Assembly: GCA_003013855.2 (NCBI GenBank)
Contig: PVNU02002752.1
Location: 1 to 64,000 of the forward strand
DNA length: 64,000 bases
Source: Liriodendron chinense
Lineage: Eukaryota; Streptophyta; Magnoliopsida; Magnoliales; Magnoliaceae
Reading direction: 5' to 3'
Every line of letters starts with the position of its first letter. Positions within the stretch are counted from its first letter, which is position 1. The notes below the pieces were generated by a model. It saw only the letters and a program-made list of their open reading frames with translations, was not told where the DNA came from and did no database searches. This document shows, piece after piece, positions 58,701 through 64,000 of this stretch. Position numbers and translations under genes: made by a program.

Positions 58701-61406
58701 AACTCGAGACCGAATGAATAGATCCGAGTCTAGAAACCATGTCCACGATATTGGAGATTTTCTTGTTAAATCGAACCACTTCAGATGACTTTTGCATGGA
58801 AAATTACTCTGAATTTTATTGCCACTTTTTTTTGTCCATTTTCTAACAATCTCTGCTTATTTTGTGTTCATTTGGATGCTGTGTAATTTAAGTTACTATG
58901 ACCCATCCAGGTAGCTAAAATTATAGAAGTTGCCCCCATTCGTGTATACGAGGTTGCCACATTTTATTCAATGTTTAACCGAACAAAGGTGTGCACTTCC
59001 ATTTTTCTCTTTTGACCCTTCCCTTTGTGCTTAGTTGTATTTGTTGGTATGATGAATTTGGTTGCTTTAAGCTGCAAGTAAAGGATGCTGTGCATTTTTA
59101 TTTATGCATGCATGTACATGCATATGTTGGCTTTTTTTTTTTTTTTTTATTCAATTTGTCCGTGGGCTGGCCAGGTAGGTAAGTATCACCTATTGGTTTG
59201 TGGAACGACACCTTGTATGATACGTGGTTCGCGTGAAATAGAAGAAGCTTTACTAAAGCACCTGGGAGTGAAGCGCAATGGTGAGTCATTTTTATGCAGC
59301 GGACTCCCTTTTCTCTCTGTCGAAATGCATTACTACAGTCATCTTTGACTTCCACAACTTCTCAATGGGTGTAACCAGAAAATAGAAGATGAACTTTGAT
59401 TGTGTACCAACTCCTGTGTTATTTCTCATGTACAGAGGTAACAAAGGACGGGTTGTTCTCTGTTGGGGAGATGGAATGCATGGTAAGAACTTTTCACTAC
59501 CATTATCATGACGCTTTTTCTTTGTATAGAAATTAAAAAAACCACTTCCTTTTGAGTCTGAAGCGAGCCAGCTTTTCCAATTCTACTGTTCAGCTTGGTC
59601 CATTTGCCCAGATGACACTGAAAATGGGTTTTTTTTCCTAAAGGGTATTTGCTTTAAATGTTTTCCGGACGCGGTTTGGCTAGTGACCGTGCCACTAGCC
59701 AGGTGGCTAGTGGTCGGTGCTCTGTGGGTCCCGTCATGATGTATGTATTTTATCCATGCCGTCCATCCATTTTTCCAGATCATTTTAGGGCATGATACCA
59801 AAAATGAGGCAGATCTAAATCTCAGGTGGACCGCACTACAGGAAAACAGTAGAGATGGAATGTCCACCATTAAAAACATCCTAGGGCTCACTGTAATGTT
59901 TATTTGACATCCAACCTGTTGATTATGTCATACAGACCTGGATGAAGGGAAAAAACAAATATCAGATTGATCCAAAACTTTTATGGGCCCCAAGAAGTTT
60001 TTAATGGTGGACGCTCAATCACCACTGTTTTCTGTGATGTGGTCCACTTGATATTTGGATCTACCTCATTTTCTTCTCATACCATAAAATGATATGGAAA
60101 TATGCATGGACGGCGTGGATGAAACACATACATCATGGTGAGGCCCACAGAGCACCGACCACTAGCCAATGGCTAGTGGCAGGGTCACTAGCCAATACGC
60201 GTCCATGTTTTCAAATGGTGTGTTTGGATGTAGTGCCAAACTGCAGTAGGTGAGGCTCCATATCCAACATGGTAGGCTTGCATTTGGTGCGTGGAAAAAA
60301 GGACCAGCATTTAGCTGATTGTATCTTCTTTTTCTGCCCCAAGATGCAAGTGGGACAATGTACTAACATAGACCAGCTGTAATTTGGAGTTAGCCTCTCA
60401 TGTTGGCCCTGTGAACTCGAAAGTTCCCAGTACTCAATGACCAATCTCGTCAGTTTGGCACAGATAGGGCGAAAAAAGACGTATGCACTTTAACCTTATT
60501 TTTATTTTTTATTTTTTTTTGTGCAGGGATCTTGTGTAAATGCTCCTATGATTACTGTGGCTGACTACTCCAAGGGTTCAGAAGGATACACTTATAACTA
60601 CTATGTTGGTCCTCAAATCTCATTTCATTTTGTTCCAAATTTGGGAATTCCAGTCCTCTCTGGTGATCGCTTTCACTGAACATAACTCATTTCTTCCATG
60701 CAATACAGGAAGATGTGACTCCGAAGAGAGTAATCGAGATCGTAGAGATGCTGAGAAAGGGAGAGGCCCCTCCGGTAGGTTGGCTGAGCACGTCTGGTCA
60801 ACCTCAGTTTATTTCTCATCACATGCGTTGTTTCTATCATAGTTCACAACTCAAAACTCAGATGAGTCAATTCAAATTGGCGAGATTTCGAGCCCCATCT
60901 TTAGGAAACTCAATTATGGCACTGGCTTGGTGCCGACTAGTGGAGACTTGGGCCAAATCACTTGCCCTCTGAAGTCAGTTTTGAGTTAAAAAAAAAACCT
61001 AATATAAGGAAACATGGAAGTCAAACCAACGACCTCTATTTATCATGCGCATACTCTCCACCCGCCAGCTAAGCATGACTTTCTTATTTTGAATTTTTTA
61101 ATACCTGTACCATATGCAATTACCGTATGCAATTATTTAAGTATTTATTACAATATCTAAAGTTTAATTTATATTTATCGACTATCGAGTAGAGTCGGGT
61201 TGAGTATCCGAGTGGACCAACCTGGATGAATATCAAGTTGTCTTTTTTAAACTACGGTTTTAATCTAACTGTCAGCGACTCCTTTTTCTATATTTCAGGT
61301 TGGCACACAGAATCCACGGCGTATAATGAGCGGCCCTGAAGGAGGGAACACCACTTTGCTGGGGGAGCAGAAGCCGCCTCCATGCCGTGACCTTGATGCC
61401 TGCTAG
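31638..61406 (+). CDS. NDUFV2: NADH dehydrogenase [ubiquinone] flavoprotein 2 (complex I 24-kDa subunit), mitochondrial; 10 exons
   Basis: Exons: 31638-31718, 31806-31853, 31930-31995, 55148-55264, 58911-58988, 59175-59280, 59436-59482, 60527-60604, 60709-60774, 61299-61406 (stop TAG 61404-61406). All introns are GT-AG. The exons sum to 795 nt, 264 codons plus stop, close to the family's usual ~255 aa. The protein belongs to the peripheral arm of respiratory complex I and holds the N1a [2Fe-2S] cluster near the NADH/FMN site of the 51-kDa partner. Cluster ligands are all visible: C139 and C144 in VCGTTPC (exon 6), C180 and C184 in ECMGSC (split across exons 7-8). Other family blocks are 'ILSHYPSNYK', 'VYEVATFYSMFNR', 'VNAPMITVADYS' and the C-terminal 'GPEGGNTTLLGE'. 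The first ~38 residues are Arg/Ser/Ala-rich without acids, a mitochondrial targeting peptide, so the first ATG is right. No frameshift or stop is present. The gene looks functional despite a 23-kb third intron. Confidence 0.97.
32440..33605 (+). mobile_element. LINE fragment, 5' part only
   Basis: At 33566 the + strand reads MKIISWNIRGLGS, the conserved start of the ORF2 endonuclease in plant L1-type LINEs, followed at once by a TAG and then by unrelated sequence. The 1.1 kb upstream is G/A-rich with broken frames and could be the ORF1 region; I cannot prove it. The usual LINE fragment lacks its 5' end. This one has lost its 3' end, so it was truncated after insertion. Confidence 0.55.
33606..34149. 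other. Intron sequence with 98-bp tandem duplication
   Basis: 'tacaagataaa(g/a)tcc...acaaatctttaatta' through 'atcaatctaatc' occurs twice (about 33789-33886 and 33889-33976). The block may belong to the end of another retroelement, but no LTR pair was found. Confidence 0.4.
34150..34370 (-). repeat. 3' LTR of the intronic copia element
   Basis: 221 bp, similar to 40834-41025 but with many substitutions and a 20-base A run (34318-34337) absent from the partner. High divergence points to an old insertion. Confidence 0.8.
35615..36510. mobile_element. hAT-type MITE, 896 bp, inserted in copia RT
   Basis: An 8-bp target duplication GTTTACAC flanks it (35607-35614, 36511-36518). The ends are inverted: TAGTGTTCGCAGTATCG versus the complement of 36494-36510, CAGTGTTTGCAATATCG. 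8-bp duplications and a CAGTGTT-type terminus fit the hAT superfamily. Both ends are rich in 'gatatcgatat' words. It has no transposase. A relative lies within 45.8-46.8 kb. Confidence 0.88.
37195..37735. other. Unidentified GC-rich insert in the copia element
   Basis: Between RT and integrase remnants, about 540 bp is GC-richer and does not read as copia in any frame. It includes 'ggtggccgggcgagccccgg' and 'ccgcctggcctctcttgctac'. It is not rRNA or tRNA as far as I can tell. The origin is unknown. Confidence 0.35.
40834..41025 (-). repeat. 5' LTR of the intronic copia element
   Basis: 192 bp, with the primer binding site three bases inside it. Shared blocks include 'gatggctagggcaaca' and 'tactccacacaactctcata'. 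Confidence 0.8.
41026..41789. other. Intron sequence between copia and gypsy elements
   Basis: No coding signal, LTR or repeat recognised. Confidence 0.4.
41790..43039 (+). repeat. 5' LTR of the intronic gypsy element
   Basis: 1250 bp. TATAAAAA at 42253-42260 is a probable TATA box, 30 nt before 'gggggtgtggagcc'. Without its insert the partner LTR is about 1236 bp. Divergence is clearly higher than in the Tat LTRs, so this is an older insertion. Confidence 0.85.
43497..45250 (+). pseudogene. Gypsy gag, protease and chromodomain remnants
   Basis: 43497-43808 is a gag N-terminal piece with a short coiled coil. At 43860-44160, split by a frameshift, is protease: active site IDSGSCTNL (Asp codon 43879-43881), then 'PMDIGHIILDRPW'. 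44553-44819 holds 'HRFKEFAVGDEVMI', the end of integrase. At about 45115-45180 'YLVKRKGWPKSDSMWI' is a chromodomain, with a stop before and after. The junction that lost RT and the integrase core lies at about 44500-44560. Several stops and shifts show no selection. Confidence 0.75.
45266..48081 (+). repeat. 3' LTR of the intronic gypsy element, interrupted
   Basis: Its two parts, 45266-45433 and about 47014-48081, align with 41790-41960 and 41970-43039. A TATA box equivalent lies at about 47289-47296. The last base differs from the 5' LTR (CATCG against CATCA). Confidence 0.82.
45434..47013. mobile_element. Nested inverted-repeat element rich in GTATCGGCCGATACG palindromes
   Basis: The left end CAAAGTGTCCC matches the complement of the right end, CAAGGTGTGCC. 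A 'tgagc' duplication flanks it approximately. Both ends hold palindromes such as CGTATCGGCCGATACG and 'cgtaacggccgttacg'. The interior (about 45.8-46.77 kb) is homologous to the hAT-type MITE at 35.6 kb and ends with its 'tctgcaaacactgg' terminus at 46755-46768, so at least two insertions are stacked. No transposase. Confidence 0.65.
48087..49150. other. Plain intron sequence
   Basis: AT-rich. No repeat, coding motif or element edge recognised. Confidence 0.5.
49155..51360. mobile_element. MITE cluster with ~290-bp imperfect repeats
   Basis: It starts with 'gtgtcaatgggccgggtt' and 'agcccgagcccaacccggg'; near 51290 'gcgggccgggttttcgg' and 'caagcccggtccgacc' return. Between them (about 49700-51200) a block with 'gtgggcc(c/a)..ac.aa', 'gagagatgtc.acccttgat' and 'cacac.aag..tta' recurs three or four times. 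A '(ga)n' run lies at 49398-49416. It is composed of several MITE-derived segments. I could not set exact ends or a target duplication. Confidence 0.4.
51361..52088. other. Intron sequence with related MITE fragments
   Basis: Contains further 'gtgtggtccacttgagtgtttga'-type wording shared with the preceding cluster. No gene. Confidence 0.35.
52097..52801. mobile_element. hAT-type MITE, 705 bp, in NDUFV2 intron 3
   Basis: Inverted ends CAATGTTGTCA and (complement of 52791-52801) CAGTGTTGTCA, flanked by a near-perfect 8-bp duplication TGTGGGTC / CGTGGGTC (52089-52096, 52802-52809). The interior repeats 'gcatatgcaat' and 'gcataatc' words and has an A-rich run at about 52507-52560. No coding sequence. 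Confidence 0.78.
52810..55147. other. 3' part of NDUFV2 intron 3
   Basis: AT-rich intron sequence without a recognisable element. It ends in a pyrimidine-poor acceptor 'tatgtctag' before exon 4. Confidence 0.5.
55446..55550 (+). mobile_element. tRNA-derived SINE-like fragment
   Basis: 'cgtagctcagtggcagaca' resembles an RNA polymerase III A box and 'gggttcaagtcc', 42 bases later, a B box. An A-rich tail (55516-55545) follows. This is the head-and-tail order of a tRNA-derived SINE. It does not fold into a full cloverleaf by eye, and no target duplication was clear. Confidence 0.45.
56706..57105. repeat. 195-bp tandem duplication in intron 4
   Basis: 'ccaggtcttgaaaggcaatttc' at 56706 recurs at 56901 and the following 190 bases are nearly identical (about four differences). 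A third partial copy starts at 57096. Each unit has 'ggcctataaaaaatg'. The near identity means a recent duplication. Confidence 0.9.
59667..60204. mobile_element. MITE with ~78-bp inverted termini in intron 7
   Basis: The left end 'ggacgcggtttggctagtgac' (59667 on) and the complement of the right end 'ggacgcgtattggctagtgac' match for about 78 bp, including 'ggtcggtgctctgtggg' and 'catgatgtatg'. ATGTTTTC lies at 59658-59665 and 60205-60212, an 8-bp duplication with one extra C on the left. The size and long arms allow a strong RNA hairpin within the intron. It belongs to the same family as the interrupted MITE at 28.3-31.4 kb. Confidence 0.85.
60775..61298 (+). other. NDUFV2 intron 9
   Basis: 524 bp. 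Contains an old fragment with 'cagatgagtca' and 'gtgccgactagtggagac' wording and nothing coding. Confidence 0.5.
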
Positions 61407-62859
61407 AGCTTGGCCGGCAGGAAATGCATCTCCAATAATCCGAAACTTGGAATATTGCTTGGCTTTGCTTCCCTGTTCTGGAAGCTCTGGTATTGTTTGT
61501 GCTGGACCCTTGCTTTTGGTTCCCTACCAGCATGGCTTTAGGTAGAGAGATTAATTTAAATTCTGTGCATTTTTCTTTTGGTGACCCAAGTTTGGGAATT
61601 CCTTGGGAGGAAATCAGCCATGGAAAATATGTTGAAATTTATGGAAAATTCGTGAAATAAAGTGGAGGGATTGTGTACACATCACCTGCGAAGATGTTGG
61701 CGGACACAGGTTTCTGCCATTTTGAAAAATTCCTATTTCGAATTGCATTTGTTGCCCAGGAAAGTTGAGTGAAACTAATAGATGGTCCAGAACGATCGTG
61801 TCAGGGCACGCTAGCACCGTCAATGTGCGCCTACTGAACTTTGGACCTTTCAGTTTACAGTCCATCTTTCAAAGATGTACTGGGCGAATAAGCCCTTGGG
61901 GTGGCATGATATCCTGTCCCAAGAATTGGGCCGGACCCTCATCAAAGGTGGGGTAGGCAATTGCATCAAATTTGGATGGTTGGCCATCTCTTCTTTGGTT
62001 GCCCATCTGTGTTCATATATTGTGGCTCATTTTTTTTGTGCACCAATCTAATTCCTGCACCTGGGTTGTCCATATTAGGGCCCATCTAGTAAATGATTTG
62101 GATCTTGCACCCTGTTCACATGTATGAAAGTTTCTGTGCATGTGTCACTTGCATTGAACATCTGAGCCATATGAAAGACAGGCCACCCTATAAGGATAGC
62201 CTGGGGCGAAAGTCAGACCAATACAATCACTAGATGGCTCACACCCGAACATTGCATGAGACTACTGGTTACCATTGATTTCGAATGAGGAGCCTGTCTT
62301 ATGAGTGGAGAATTTGTTGTCCAGCTATACTTAGCAAATGTTTGATGGTAGTGACACAAAACCACATAAAGAAAATATTTAAAACAGAAACCGAGGCAAA
62401 CAACCGGATTAAAAAAAAAGAAAAAGAAAAAAAGAAGGAATTCTTTTTGTTTCAAAAAAGGTATAGAGAAAATGGTATCCAAGATCTAAATCTGATTTTC
62501 CCTTTTTCGCTTAATAAAGATCAAGATAAAATGAATGTTCAATCTCTTCTGTCAAGCAAAGTTATATTTTTTTACCTCTCAATGACTAATGATCTAGTGA
62601 GACACAAATTCTTTAGTTCATATCCTTGTGAGGGGATCTCGGTTGTGTCGTTTGTTAAAAAGGAGCTTTCTCCTTCACTAAAACAATAGAAATCAGAAAT
62701 ACAATACTAATTACTCTCTCTTTCATTGCAAAAGAAATCTTTCACCATACAAGAAATCTCAGGAGATGTACATTCTCTCACGTGAAGACTACTTTCTCTA
62801 ATAATGCAAACAAGTGAAGACCACTTTCTCTAATAATGCAAACAAATAAAAAACGCTTC
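61407..62859. other. NDUFV2 3' flank, no further gene
   Basis: The first ~260 bp is probably 3' UTR. Beyond it I see MITE-like wording ('gcccatctag', 'gggccggaccctca') and A-rich runs near 62412-62440. A 33-bp unit 'gtgaaga(c)(t/c)actttctctaataatgcaaacaa' is repeated at 62783-62848 and may belong to the copia remnant's LTR. Confidence 0.45.
61656..61661 (+). terminator. Candidate NDUFV2 polyadenylation signal
   Basis: AATAAA lies 250 bp after the stop codon, a normal 3' UTR length for a plant gene. Confidence 0.45.
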
Positions 62860-64000
62860 GAGTAATGGTTGCCTAAATGTCACCAAGCGCTAGGTAACAC
62901 AAAGCTTTAGAAAAGTTTTGCACCAAACAAACTTCTTTTTTATAATGGGCTTTATTAGCATATCCATTATTTTGTTGTTAGTGCAAATTTTTTGCAATGG
63001 CACTTACTTTCAGAGATAACCTCTTAAATATAATGATACTGAACATCTATGCGTTTGGACATTGCATAGTAGATTTTATTTTGAGCCAAATGTGAAGTAT
63101 TTTAGCTATCACAAGTCCTAGATAGAGCAATCGTCAATTGTAATGCTGACTTCCAACTAATCAAACCACCTGTAAGAGTGAAAATATACCCCATAATAGA
63201 CTCTCTCTTGCCTAAATCACCCACAAAATCAACATCCACATTTTAGCCACATTGCCTTTTTTTTTTTAAAATTCTATTTCTATCAAATAATAATGTAGCA
63301 TCTTGAATGTTCTTCAAGTAGGGTAGAATCAATTTCATAGCCTACTAGTGTTATCTTTCATGGATTTGTCTATACTTGCTCACTGTACTAATTGTATGTG
63401 AAATGTTTGGCTGTGTTCATACCATGGCATACATCATCCTACCAACTACATTAGAGTACATAACCTAAAACATGTCGTTCCTCTTATCATTTGTGCTTGG
63501 TAACTAAGTTGCTGAATACTTGAAATGAGCAGCAAGAGGAATTGTAATTGACTTAGAATTCTCTATGCTAAAACCCTCTGAATATACTTGCTTTGTGATA
63601 AACACAACCAGTTGCCTTTCTGAATCTTTGCATTTCTATGCTAAGAATTTTCTTCCTAGCACCCAAATCTTTTATCTCAAACTCCTCGCTAAATTGAGAC
63701 TTCAACACATTAATTTCAAACATCTTTTACAGTTATCAACATGTCAACAACATATATCACCAACTATATGAAAGAATCATTAGGAAGCTTTAAAAAAAAA
63801 AAAAAAACATCAATCATACCTGTTTCTCATCCAACCCTATCCGCCCAAAAACATGTCAAAACGTTTGTATCATTGCCTTGGGGATTGCTTCAAGAAAGCC
63901 TTTTACCAATTTGCATACATGATCTTTCTTATCCTTTATTAAAGGTTTATTTGGCATCTCTACTCTAATATAATAAGAGCTTTTCAAATAAGAATTATTC
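62860..64000 (-). mobile_element. Copia RT-RNase H remnant, minus strand, runs off the window
   Basis: Reading the - strand from 63790 downward: 'KSQFSEEFEIKDLGARKKIL' (RT thumb region), then 'YSNVVGRMMYAM', 'YLKNIQDAT', then 'VDFVGDLGKRESIMGYIFTL' and 'ISWKSALQLTIALSRT' (RNase H), and finally 'SKRIDVQYHYI' near 63010. The order and motifs are those of Tork-type copia elements. Stops and shifts occur throughout, so this is dead. Integrase and gag would lie beyond 64000. Confidence 0.8.

Larger units (their letters stand above)
55265..58910 (+). other. NDUFV2 intron 4, 3646 bp
   Basis: Besides the SINE-like and 195-bp repeats listed separately, it has an A/T-rich block at 57170-57480 and, at 58545-58740, a MITE-like stretch of 'gagtcg' or 'actcg' words ('gactcagatgagtcgac', 'caactcgggcgagttggg'). 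Nothing else was identified. Confidence 0.5.

Noticed and set aside
62285..62689. 134-codon ORF on +
   Set aside because: Low-complexity Lys-rich stretch from an A-rich run. No motif.

Overview
The window is nuclear DNA from a plant with a large, transposon-packed genome. The evidence is split genes with GT-AG introns, plant LTR retrotransposons of the Ty3/gypsy (Tat/Ogre-like and chromodomain) and Ty1/copia types, many MITEs, and TA and CT microsatellites. MITEs rich in 'gtgggcccca'-type sequence together with a 23-kb intron suggest a woody magnoliid-like angiosperm, but that is inference and weakly held.

Only one host gene is supported: NDUFV2, the mitochondrial complex I 24-kDa [2Fe-2S] subunit, on the + strand from 31638 to 61406. 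Its ten exons total 795 nt (264 aa). Exons 1-3 are within 360 bp. Intron 3 then runs 23.15 kb and is filled with a LINE fragment, a copia element carrying a hAT-type MITE, an internally deleted gypsy element whose 3' LTR is itself interrupted, and further MITEs. Exons 4-10 lie at 55.1-61.4 kb.

Positions 3319-27373 hold one 24,055-bp Tat/Ogre-like LTR retrotransposon, transcribed on the - strand. It has 1479- and 1466-bp LTRs, the 5-bp target duplication ATAGT, a primer binding site and a polypurine tract. It sits inside an older copia-type LTR. Its gag-pro-pol (25675 to 17270, minus) shows gag, a zinc knuckle, protease, RT, RNase H, a second archaeal-type RNase H and integrase, broken by five stops and two frameshifts.

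The most interesting part lies between its integrase and 3' LTR. About 12.4 kb carries two intron-containing genes on the opposite (+) strand: a plant-mobile-domain (PMD) gene (11003-12496) and a larger gene (13498-16106) that I read as DUF7745-like, with an acidic N-terminus and a coiled-coil C-terminus. A TATA box and CT-rich leader at 8.9 kb may be their own promoter. All nine premature stops in the element, on both strands, are of the kind made by C-to-T change.

From 28.26 to 31.43 kb, a MITE, interrupted by a second MITE and by a 1957-bp solo LTR (target duplication ATATG), ends about 200 bp before the NDUFV2 start codon. From 1 to 3.3 kb there are tandem repeats and old LTR debris. Past NDUFV2 there is a 3' flank and, from about 62.86 kb to the window end, a decayed copia RT-RNase H remnant on the - strand.
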